Shown here in pieces: positions 1-5,744 of a DNA stretch of 5,744 bases. The position numbers and the translations under genes are program-made. The stretch's first letter is position 1. Every line of letters starts with the position of its first letter. The notes under the pieces are model-generated. The model was given only the letters and a program-made list of their open reading frames with translations, did no database searches and had not been told where the DNA came from. This DNA comes from Bacteroidales bacterium UBA6207 (GTDB lineage Bacteria > Bacteroidota > Bacteroidia > Bacteroidales > F082), in contig DISP01000027.1 in NCBI GenBank assembly GCA_002421995.1, forward strand, positions 1-5,744. Reading direction: 5' to 3'.

Positions 1-1
1 C

Positions 2-2002
2 GCCACACAATTCAACAGAATACTGAGGGTCGAAGGATACAACACGCACAAAATCACCATATTTTTCGCCAAACAATGCCATTGCACCCATCTCTTTTGC
101 CTGACCGATCGGCACTTCGGATTGTACAACTCCAGAGATGTTTTCGCGAATCTTTTTGTTCACAATTTTCTCAATACTGCGAATTTCTTCGGGGGTCACT
201 TTTCCGAAATGACTGAAATCGAAACGCAAACGCTCCGGATCTACAAGCGATCCTTTTTGTTCAACATGCGTTCCAAGCACCTGTCGCAGGGCAGCATGCA
301 TCAGGTGTGTGGCTGTATGGTTGTTGGCAGTTGCCTGTCGTTTTTCAGCATTAACTTTTGCAATAAAAGGCTTTTCGGGCGAAAGCGGCAAGCTTTCAGT
401 CATATGCACGATCAGGTTGTTTTCTTTAACAGTGTTGAAAACGCTGATATTCTCATTGTCATTCACAAGCCAGCCGGTGTCGCCAACCTGACCGCCTGAT
501 TCAGCATAAAAGGGTGTTTTGTTGAGTACAATCTCAAAATGTTTTTTCTTTTTTGCACTTACTTCCCTGAATTTCAGGATTTGCACTTCTGCTTCAAGAT
601 GTTCATATCCAACAAATTGTGTTGAAAAACTTGATGTCTGAACTTCGACCCAATCTCCTGCTGCTACCTCGGCTGCTTTGCGCGATCTGTCTTTTTGCTC
701 ATTGAGTTTTTTATTAAATCCTTCCATGTCAACACTGCAGCCTTTTTCTTTCGCAAGAAGATTGGTCAGGTCAACAGGGAAACCGAAGGTGTCAAAGAGC
801 TCGAAAGTAAAATCGCCATCAATAATTGACAATGCCACATTTTGTGTGGTGTATTGTTCAAAACGTCTTATGCCCTGTGCAAGGGTTCTCAAAAAAGATG
901 CCTCTTCTTCCTGAATTACTTTACTCACCAATTGTTGCTGGCTGGCAATTTCGGGAAAATTTCCAGCCATTTGTGCTGATAAAACGGGTAAAAGCTTGTA
1001 AACAAATGGTTCGTCGAAGGCCAGAAATGTGAATCCGTAGCGAACAGCACGTCTTAAAATCCGGCGGATGACATAGCCGGCACCGGTGTTGGATGGTATC
1101 TGTCCGTCGGCAATAGTGAATGCAACAGCCCTCAGGTGGTCGGCAATCACACGCATTGCGATATCTTTTTGTTTGTCAACGCCATATTCTACTTTTGCCA
1201 ATCGGGCAATTTCCTGAATCAATGGCTGGAAGATATCTGTATCATAATTCGATTTCTTGCCTTGCAAAGCCATTGTGAGCCGTTCGAATCCCATGCCGGT
1301 ATCAACGTGACTTGCAGGAAGTTTAACCAAATTACCATTGGCAAGCCTGTTAAATTCGATAAAGACCAGATTCCAGATTTCGATCACCTCAGGATGGTCG
1401 TGATTCACCAGGTCTTTTCCGCTCACAAGCTTTCTTTCGGCATCATCACGAATATCAACATGGATTTCGGAGCAAGGTCCGCACGGACCGCTATCGCCCA
1501 TTTCCCAGAAGTTGTCTTTTTTGCTGCCGAAAATGATTCTGTCCTCAGGCACAATGGATTTCCAAAGCTCAAAAGCTTCGTGGTCTTTTGCCATACCATC
1601 TTTCTCATCACCGCCAAAAACACTGACATACAATCTATTAGGGTCTAACTTGTACACTTCGGTCAATAATTCCCAAGCCCATTCGATGGCTTCTTTCTTG
1701 AAATAATCGCCAAACGACCAGTTTCCTAACATTTCAAACATGGTGTGGTGGTAGGTGTCATAACCCACTTCTTCGAGGTCGTTGTGCTTACCCGAAACAC
1801 GCAAACACTTTTGAGTATCAGCTATTCTGTTCACTTTTGCGCTTGCATTTCCAAGGAAAATTTCTTTAAACTGATTCATGCCGGCATTCGTAAACATAAG
1901 GGTCGGATCGTCCTTCACCACGATAGGTGCCGAAGCAACGATGAGATGTTCTTTGGATTTGAAAAAGTCGAGAAAAGTGTTGCGGATTTCTATTGATTTC
2001 AT
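2..2002 (-). CDS. alaS: Alanine--tRNA ligase, C-terminally cut by the window edge
   Basis: Cytoplasmic class II synthetase that charges tRNA-Ala with alanine and hydrolyses mischarged Ser/Gly-tRNA-Ala. The frame is open from the ATG at 2002 down to the left edge (667 codons; the family is usually about 870-880 residues), so the gene continues outside the window. Visible in order: the N-terminal class II core with a motif 2 region (KCLRVSGKHNDLEEVG, about residues 65-80, then FEMLGNWSFGDYF at 89-101); GDSGPCGPCSE at 169-179; motif 3 GMGFERL at 236-242; the GYVIRRILRRAVR helix of the tRNA-recognition domain; and the editing domain with HTATH at 562-566, RFDFSHF at 593-599, and GAMALFGEKYG followed by VELCG. 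The metal-ligand Cys is residue 666, and the partner His of the CxxxH motif lies just beyond the window. Missing are the end of the editing domain and the C-terminal DHHA1/C-Ala domain. The ATG at 2002 gives the standard N-terminus (MKSIEIRNTFLDFF). It is divergent from the M23 gene. No frameshift was seen. Confidence 0.98.
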   Translation of the reverse strand, partial: MKSIEIRNTFLDFFKSKEHLIVASAPIVVKDDPTLMFTNAGMNQFKEIFLGNASAKVNRIADTQKCLRVSGKHNDLEEVGYDTYHHTMFEMLGNWSFGDYFKKEAIEWAWELLTEVYKLDPNRLYVSVFGGDEKDGMAKDHEAFELWKSIVPEDRIIFGSKKDNFWEMGDSGPCGPCSEIHVDIRDDAERKLVSGKDLVNHDHPEVIEIWNLVFIEFNRLANGNLVKLPASHVDTGMGFERLTMALQGKKSNYDTDIFQPLIQEIARLAKVEYGVDKQKDIAMRVIADHLRAVAFTIADGQIPSNTGAGYVIRRILRRAVRYGFTFLAFDEPFVYKLLPVLSAQMAGNFPEIASQQQLVSKVIQEEEASFLRTLAQGIRRFEQYTTQNVALSIIDGDFTFELFDTFGFPVDLTNLLAKEKGCSVDMEGFNKKLNEQKDRSRKAAEVAAGDWVEVQTSSFSTQFVGYEHLEAEVQILKFREVSAKKKKHFEIVLNKTPFYAESGGQVGDTGWLVNDNENISVFNTVKENNLIVHMTESLPLSPEKPFIAKVNAEKRQATANNHTATHLMHAALRQVLGTHVEQKGSLVDPERLRFDFSHFGKVTPEEIRSIEKIVNKKIRENISGVVQSEVPIGQAKEMGAMALFGEKYGDFVRVVSFDPQYSVELCG

Positions 2003-2050
2003 TTTAAGAGAATTATGATTTTTTTGGGTTTTTTAACATGCAAATAAAGC

Positions 2051-2080
2051 TTGCAAATTTACGTTAAAATATTATTTTTG
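2051..2080 (+). promoter_or_regulatory. Candidate Bacteroidota-type promoter for the M23-MerR pair
   Basis: TATTTTTG at 2073-2080 is a perfect match to the Bacteroidota -7 element TAnnTTTG. A TTG at 2051-2053, 19 bases upstream, fits the -33 element. Transcription would start near 2085-2087 and leave a leader of roughly 28 bases before the ATG at 2114. This also argues against translation starting at the in-frame TTG at 2051, which would lie upstream of the transcript start. The pattern is seen in the sequence; promoter activity is inferred. Confidence 0.5.
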
Positions 2081-2089
2081 TGGATCAAA
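2054..2089 (-). promoter_or_regulatory. Candidate Bacteroidota-type promoter for alaS
   Basis: Read on the minus strand, TAAATTTG (plus-strand 2054-2061) matches the -7 consensus TAnnTTTG exactly. The nearest upstream TTTG (plus-strand 2086-2089) is 24 bases away, longer than the usual spacing of about 19-21, so the -33 half is weak. Predicted initiation near 2048 would give an A-rich leader of about 46 bases before the alaS ATG. Its -7 element directly abuts the -33 element of the rightward promoter. Confidence 0.35.
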
Positions 2090-2113
2090 ATATTACACCC
2101 TGAAGTTATATTC

Positions 2114-3085
2114 ATGGCAAAGCAAAAATATGTTTTCAATCAAAAGACCCTTACTTATGAGCGGTATTTTGTTAATTGGAAGCAACGGCTGCTGCGACTG
2201 ATCTATTTTATCCTTACCTCCGGAGCTTTGGCAGTTGCCTTTGTGGTTATTGCATACCGGTTTTTTGGGTCGCCAAAAGAGCGTGTTCAGCAGCGCGAAC
2301 TCGAGTATATGAAACTACAGTATGAGATTTTAACCGACCGTTTGGTTAAAATGGAAAAAGTGATGTCGGACCTTCAGGAGCGTGATGATAATATTTACAG
2401 GGTAATTTTTGAGGCCGAACCAATACCTTCGTCTGTGCGTAAAGCAGGATACGGGGGAGCTGACAGGTATGAGAACCTTAAAGGTTATCAAAACTCTTCA
2501 ACGGTTGCGGATGTTGCAAAGAAACTTGATCGTATTGCAAGCCAGCTTGTTGTGCAGTCAAAATCATACGATGAAGTGTTTGATCTGGCAAAAAGGAAGA
2601 ATGAGATGCTTACTTCCATACCTGCCATACGGCCTGTCAAAGACAAAGATTTCAGAAGAATTTCTTCTTATTTCGGCTACAGAACCGACCCGTTTTATAA
2701 GGTTAAAAAGCTTCACGAGGGCGTTGACTTTTCAACACCTGCCGGAACTGATGTTTTTGCAACCGGAGACGGCGTAGTTGAAACTGTTGAAAAAAGCTAT
2801 TACGGGTATGGAAACACCGTTATTATCAATCATGGATTTGGTTATAAAACAGTTTACAGCCATTTGAGCGCTTTCAAGGTGAAACAAGGTGAAAAAATTA
2901 AACGTGGCCAGCTGATTGCGAAGACCGGAAACACAGGCAAATCAACTTCACCGCATTTGCATTATGAAGTTAGAAAAAACAATGTTCCAATAAATCCTAT
3001 TCACTTCTTCTTTAATGACTTAACTCCTGAGGATTACGATCTTATCCTCGAACTATCTTCGGCTCAAACACAAACGATGGATTGA
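2114..3085 (+). CDS. Membrane-anchored M23 (LytM-type) peptidoglycan metallopeptidase
   Basis: The 323-residue product is probably an inner-membrane protein with a periplasmic zinc endopeptidase that cuts peptidoglycan peptide cross-links. A short basic cytoplasmic tail is followed by one transmembrane segment at about residues 29-48 (LIYFILTSGALAVAFVVIAY), then a heptad-like, charged coiled-coil stretch at about 56-90, a linker, and a C-terminal M23 domain at about 180-298. The complete LytM-type set is visible: HEGVD (H201, D205) and HLH (H281, H283), with H201, D205 and H283 as expected zinc ligands, plus the YSH histidine H250. It therefore looks catalytically competent rather than a degenerate EnvC/NlpD-like activator. 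I chose the ATG at 2114. An in-frame TTG at 2051 would add 21 residues but overlaps the candidate promoter. The protein has no cysteine. The MerR-like gene follows after 8 bases, so the two are probably co-transcribed. Exact substrate and partner are unknown; no gene symbol is warranted. Confidence 0.93.
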   Translation: MAKQKYVFNQKTLTYERYFVNWKQRLLRLIYFILTSGALAVAFVVIAYRFFGSPKERVQQRELEYMKLQYEILTDRLVKMEKVMSDLQERDDNIYRVIFEAEPIPSSVRKAGYGGADRYENLKGYQNSSTVADVAKKLDRIASQLVVQSKSYDEVFDLAKRKNEMLTSIPAIRPVKDKDFRRISSYFGYRTDPFYKVKKLHEGVDFSTPAGTDVFATGDGVVETVEKSYYGYGNTVIINHGFGYKTVYSHLSAFKVKQGEKIKRGQLIAKTGNTGKSTSPHLHYEVRKNNVPINPIHFFFNDLTPEDYDLILELSSAQTQTMD

Positions 3086-3093
3086 TAAAAATA

Positions 3094-3459
3094 ATGGCTA
3101 AACAGGAAAAAGTATATTATCACATAGGCGAAGTGGCCGAAAAATTTAACGTCAACACCTCGTTGATCCGCTTTTGGGAGAAAGAATTTGACGTTTTGCG
3201 CCCACATAAAAACAAGAAAGGCAACCGCATGTTTACCGAAAAGGATATGCGAAACCTACACATCATTTTTCATTTGGTAAAGGAGAAAGGATACACACTT
3301 CAAGGCGCAAAAGACGTGTTGAAAGCCGGTTTTGAAGTTGTGGAAAAGGATGTGACTATAAAAGAGACACTTCAGAAATCATTAAATTTTCTGAAAGGAT
3401 TGGATCAGTTGCTGGCCGAGAAACAAAATAATCAAAAGAAACTACCTTTTGTCAGGTAG
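3094..3459 (+). CDS. Short MerR-like helix-turn-helix transcriptional regulator
   Basis: The 121-residue product carries an N-terminal MerR-type winged helix-turn-helix. It begins YYHIGEVAEKF (residues 8-18, recognition helix region NTSLIRFWEKEF at 21-32) and continues through the wing (RPHKNKKGNRMFTEKDM, about 36-52) and the following helices to about residue 76. The remaining 45 residues look like a helical dimerisation segment (about 84-112), with no recognisable effector-binding domain. There is no cysteine anywhere, so thiol or cysteine-based metal sensing of the classical MerR/SoxR kind is excluded. It starts 8 bases after the M23 stop with no clear Shine-Dalgarno, which suggests a shared transcript and perhaps translational coupling. 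An in-frame TTG at 3082 would add four residues and overlap the peptidase stop; the ATG at 3094 is the simpler start. The 3' end overlaps the end of hldD on the other strand by 28 bases. Target genes are unknown; control of the peptidase promoter is only a guess. Confidence 0.9.
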   Translation: MAKQEKVYYHIGEVAEKFNVNTSLIRFWEKEFDVLRPHKNKKGNRMFTEKDMRNLHIIFHLVKEKGYTLQGAKDVLKAGFEVVEKDVTIKETLQKSLNFLKGLDQLLAEKQNNQKKLPFVR

Positions 3460-4397
3460 TTCTGAACATAATCCTTTATTCCCTCTTCCAGACTTGAAAA
3501 TGATTTGCTGTAGCCGGCAGATTTTAACTTACTCATATTCGCCTCGGTAAAATACTGGTATTTATCCCTGATATCAGCAGGCGTGTCAATAAAGCGAATG
3601 TCGGGTGTGCTTTCCAATGCCCGGAATGTGGAAGTGGCCAGGTCATAAAAGCTGCGGGCTTTTCCGGTTCCAAGATTATACAACCCACTCTCAGGTTGAT
3701 TTTCTATCAGAAATTCAATCACGGCAGCCACATCTTTCACATAAACAAAATCGCGCAATTGACCGCCATCAACAAAATCGGGGCGGTGTGAACGAAAAAG
3801 ATTCACAAATCCTTTTTCTTTAATCTGCTTAAAGGAATGAAAAATCACCGATGCCATCCGGCCTTTGTGGTATTCGTTGGGGCCATAAACGTTGAAAAAC
3901 TTCAGTCCATACCATGATGGCGGAGCTTGTGTTTGCTTCAAAGCCCACTTGTCGAAGTCGTTTTTTGATTCCCCGTAGGGATTCAATGGTTTCAGTTTTT
4001 CAACAATGGCGTGGTCGTCATCGTATCCCGATTCGCCATTTCCGTATGTGGCAGCAGAAGAGGCATAGATCAGCGGAATATTGTGCTTGCTGCAACTATT
4101 CCAGATTCCCTTGGTATAATTAAGGTTGAGTTCGTTAAAAATATCAACGTTAAACTCGGTGGTATCAGTGCGTGCGCCCAGATGGATGACCCATTGTACT
4201 TCGGCTGCATGGCTTTCGAGCCAGGCCGGGAAGTGTTTCCTCTCAACAAGCTCAAGGTATTTTTTTGCAACAAAATTACCCGTCTTGTCTTGTCGGTCAA
4301 AAGCGTCAACAAGTATCAATTGATCGTTGAACAATGCCGACAAATGGCCTGCAACTACGCTGCCAATAAAACCTGCTGCACCTGTAACTGCAATCAT
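3432..4397 (-). CDS. hldD: ADP-L-glycero-D-manno-heptose 6-epimerase
   Basis: Cytoplasmic NAD(P)-dependent short-chain dehydrogenase/epimerase that converts ADP-D-glycero-D-manno-heptose to the L-glycero epimer, the last step in making the heptose donor for lipopolysaccharide inner core. The 321 residues compare with about 310 in E. coli. The N-terminal Rossmann motif is TGAAGFIG (5-12), with an acidic D31 after the second strand. Then come GARTDTTE (75-81 region), SSAATYG (113-119), and the YGESK catalytic motif with Y141 and K145. NVYGPNEYHKGRMAS (169-183) contains K178, matching the second catalytic base known from E. coli HldD. RSHRPDF, GGQLRDFVYVKDV and IRDKYQYFTEA are HldD signatures that separate it from GalE and RmlB. 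The ATG at 4397 gives the canonical start. It lies 21 bases downstream of valS on the same strand, so co-transcription is likely. Its last codons overlap the MerR-like gene on the opposite strand. Other ADP-heptose genes are not in view. Confidence 0.96.
   Translation of the reverse strand: MIAVTGAAGFIGSVVAGHLSALFNDQLILVDAFDRQDKTGNFVAKKYLELVERKHFPAWLESHAAEVQWVIHLGARTDTTEFNVDIFNELNLNYTKGIWNSCSKHNIPLIYASSAATYGNGESGYDDDHAIVEKLKPLNPYGESKNDFDKWALKQTQAPPSWYGLKFFNVYGPNEYHKGRMASVIFHSFKQIKEKGFVNLFRSHRPDFVDGGQLRDFVYVKDVAAVIEFLIENQPESGLYNLGTGKARSFYDLATSTFRALESTPDIRFIDTPADIRDKYQYFTEANMSKLKSAGYSKSFSSLEEGIKDYVQNYLTKGSFF
3440..3461 (-). terminator. Hairpin across the convergent gene ends; possible hldD terminator
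   Basis: AACTACCT (3440-3447) and AGGTAGTT (3454-3461) form a perfect 8-bp stem with a 6-base loop. Read leftward for hldD, the stem is followed by a U-rich run (TCTTTTGATTATTTTG), which fits a rho-independent terminator, though the tract is interrupted and the stem has only moderate GC. Read rightward for the MerR-like gene, no T-run follows. The hairpin lies inside the last codons of both genes, so it would act before or at the hldD stop codon. Confidence 0.4.
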
Positions 4398-4418
4398 ATC
4401 AGTTTATTATCAAATTGA

Positions 4419-5744
4419 CTATTTTTGGAGCGCTGCAATTTGTTGTTCAAGAACTTTGATTCTTGCTTCTGCATCGCTCTGTTTTTTCTGTTCGAGCTGG
4501 AGCACTTTTTCGGGTGCGCCACTAACAAAACGTTCGTTGGACAGTTTTTTCATCACCGATTCGAGAAAACCACGCGTATAGGTCAACTCCTGATTGAGTT
4601 TTTCCAGTTCGGCTTCAATATCAATGTTTTCGGTGAGGGGAATAAAAAACTCGGTTGAGCGGAGAACGAAACCAAAAGCACCTTCTACGGCAGCTTCAAC
4701 ATAGGATATTTCGCTGATGTTGCATAATTTGGCGATAAGCGGATCAAATCCGGGATGCTCCAAGGCTGCATTCAGTTTCACTTTGAGTTGAATGCTGTCG
4801 CGGAAAGGAATATTTTTTTCTGCTCTTACTTTGCGGATGCTGTTGATGATTTCGCTTGCAGCTTCGTAATGTTTCAGTATTTCAGGGTCATAGCTGCGAA
4901 CCGTTGGTTTCAGGGAGCTGATGATGTCTTCGTTTCTATCGCGCAGGTGGTGCCATATCTCTTCGCTGATGTAGGGCATAAACGGATGCAGCAATTGCAT
5001 CAATTCTTCAAAAAACTGCGTGGTTTGAGCTAAAGTTGAAGCATCAACCGGTTTTCCATATTCAGGTTTGATCATTTCAAGATAGGAAGAGCAAAAGTCG
5101 TCCCACACAAGTTTGTAAACACCCATAAGGGCATCTGAAAGTCTGAATTTGTCGAAATGATCTTCCATCGAGCTATGTACTTCGCTGAAGCGAGCCTCAA
5201 ACCAATCTGTTGCAACTTTTGCTGTTTCGGGCTGGGGAAGCTGTTCATCCACATTCCAGCCTTTCACGAGGCGCAGTGCATTCCAGATTTTGTTGCTGAA
5301 ATTGCGGCCTTGTTCGCAGAGCGATTCATCAAAAGGCAGGTCGTTTCCGGCAGGCGCAGTCAGAAGCATGCCAACGCGCACTCCGTCGGCACCATAAGTG
5401 GCAATGAGGTCGAGCGGATCGGGGGAGTTTCCGAGGGTTTTCGACATCTTGCGGCCAATTTTATCTCTTACGATACCGGTGAAATAGACATTTTTGAACG
5501 GGATTTCACCTGCATATTCGTTTCCGGCCATGATCATTCTTGCCACCCAAAAGAAAATAATGTCGGGTGCTGTGACGAGGTCGTTGGTGGGATAATAATA
5601 GTTGAATTCTTTATTTTCGGGATGCCTGATGCCGTCAAAAACCGATATTGGCCAGAGCCACGACGAAAACCAGGTGTCAACAACGTCTTCATCCTGCTTC
5701 AAATCGCTGAGCATGAAGTTGTTTCCGGGATATTGAGCGTTAGC
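4419..5744 (-). CDS. valS: Valine--tRNA ligase, 3' half (5' part beyond the window)
   Basis: Cytoplasmic class I synthetase that charges tRNA-Val. Only the last 441 residues are present; the frame is open to the right edge, so the HIGH motif and most of the CP1 editing domain lie outside (Bacteroidota ValS is roughly 870-880 residues, so about half is seen). Numbering from the edge: DTWFSSWLWP (23-32), where the chain returns from CP1 into the Rossmann core; DIIFFWVARM (61-70); the KMSKT active-site loop (99-103) followed by LGNSPDP; and FDESLCEQGRNFSNKIWNA (138-156), typical of ValS. A helical anticodon-binding domain runs to about residue 330. The tail from about 375 to 441 is the ValS-specific C-terminal coiled coil, including NERFVSGAPEKV (403-414) and ending ALQK. 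That tail argues against IleS or LeuS. The gene is followed after 21 bases by hldD. No frameshift or internal stop was seen. The internal ATG at 5714 is not the start. Confidence 0.97.
   Translation of the reverse strand, partial: ANAQYPGNNFMLSDLKQDEDVVDTWFSSWLWPISVFDGIRHPENKEFNYYYPTNDLVTAPDIIFFWVARMIMAGNEYAGEIPFKNVYFTGIVRDKIGRKMSKTLGNSPDPLDLIATYGADGVRVGMLLTAPAGNDLPFDESLCEQGRNFSNKIWNALRLVKGWNVDEQLPQPETAKVATDWFEARFSEVHSSMEDHFDKFRLSDALMGVYKLVWDDFCSSYLEMIKPEYGKPVDASTLAQTTQFFEELMQLLHPFMPYISEEIWHHLRDRNEDIISSLKPTVRSYDPEILKHYEAASEIINSIRKVRAEKNIPFRDSIQLKVKLNAALEHPGFDPLIAKLCNISEISYVEAAVEGAFGFVLRSTEFFIPLTENIDIEAELEKLNQELTYTRGFLESVMKKLSNERFVSGAPEKVLQLEQKKQSDAEARIKVLEQQIAALQK

Larger units (their letters stand above)
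2003..2113. other. Divergent intergenic regulatory region between alaS and the M23 peptidase gene
   Basis: This 111-base AT-rich gap is the only intergenic stretch in the window longer than about 21 bases, and it must carry the start signals for both alaS (leftward) and the peptidase gene (rightward). It holds a candidate Bacteroidota promoter in each direction. A T-rich stretch at 2020-2035 becomes an A-rich leader (AAAAAA, CCC, AAAAAAA) in the alaS transcript; A-rich leaders commonly stand in for Shine-Dalgarno sequences in this phylum. A TGCAAAT direct repeat (2039-2045 and 2052-2058) and the inverted repeat TGCAA-N7-TTGCA (2039-2055) also lie here. No tRNA, small ORF or riboswitch-like fold was recognised. 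Confidence 0.7.

Noticed and set aside
1136..1648. 170-codon open frame on the plus strand, plus others at 122-499 and 1745-1996
   Set aside because: They lie fully antisense to alaS, whose minus-strand frame is continuous and carries conserved motifs throughout; the antisense translations resemble no family I recognise.
2051..2113. TTG start at 2051 extending the M23 protein by 21 residues
   Set aside because: It overlaps the candidate -33 element and lies upstream of the predicted transcript start; the ATG at 2114 gives a normal basic tail followed by one membrane segment.
2409..2777. 122-codon alternative frame inside the M23 gene
   Set aside because: It is an out-of-frame overlap with a clear M23 peptidase and has no recognisable domain.
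3082..3093. TTG start at 3082 for the MerR-like protein, overlapping the M23 stop
   Set aside because: It adds only four residues before an ATG; ATG at 3094 is the commoner start type and leaves a normal 8-base gap.
3432..4397. Alternative identity for hldD as GalE (UDP-glucose 4-epimerase) or RmlB-type dehydratase
   Set aside because: GARTDTTE, NEYHKGRMAS with the second lysine, and IRDKYQYFTEA are HldD signatures not expected in those families.
4011..4418. Plus-strand open frames opposite hldD and valS (also 3605-3823, 4425-4658, 4755-5033)
   Set aside because: They are shadows of well-conserved minus-strand genes, with no protein family signature or start context.
4419..5744. Alternative identity of the class I synthetase as IleS
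   Set aside because: The C-terminal coiled-coil arm with NERFVSGAPEKV and the absence of a C-terminal zinc-cysteine cluster fit ValS.
1..5744. CRISPR array, insertion sequence, tRNA/rRNA gene, integration site or defence system
   Set aside because: No spaced repeats, terminal inverted repeats, transposase, tRNA-like cloverleaf or defence-family protein could be seen; almost every base belongs to a recognised housekeeping or envelope gene.

Overview
The window looks like ordinary chromosomal housekeeping DNA from a member of the Bacteroidota, most likely Bacteroidales-like; the genus cannot be read from this sequence. The pointers are: moderately AT-rich DNA, genes without clear Shine-Dalgarno sequences and with A/T-rich leaders, two perfect matches to the Bacteroidota-type -7 promoter element (TAnnTTTG) in the only sizeable intergenic gap, and the neighbourhood alaS / M23 metallopeptidase / short MerR-like regulator, which I recall as common in this phylum. 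The presence of HldD indicates a Gram-negative envelope with ADP-heptose biosynthesis.

Layout, left to right. Positions 2-2002 (minus strand) hold the first 667 codons of alaS; the gene runs off the left edge just after the editing-site cysteine. Positions 2003-2113 are a divergent intergenic region with back-to-back candidate promoters. Positions 2114-3085 (plus) encode a membrane-anchored M23 (LytM-type) peptidase with a complete active site, followed 8 bases later by a 121-residue MerR-like regulator (3094-3459). Converging on this pair from the right is a second minus-strand pair: the 3' half of valS (4419-5744, entering from the right edge) and hldD (3432-4397), separated by 21 bases. 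The regulator and hldD overlap tail to tail by 28 bases, and an 8-bp hairpin lies across that overlap.

Functionally, two aminoacyl-tRNA synthetases (Ala, Val) flank two envelope genes: a periplasm-facing cell-wall hydrolase and an ADP-heptose epimerase for lipopolysaccharide core. All genes read without frameshift or internal stop, and there are no tRNA or rRNA genes, insertion sequences, CRISPR arrays or signs of recent transfer. I found no previously undescribed system. The points most worth a second look are the overlapping convergent gene ends with a shared hairpin, the compact divergent promoter region, and the cysteine-free MerR protein coupled to the peptidase.
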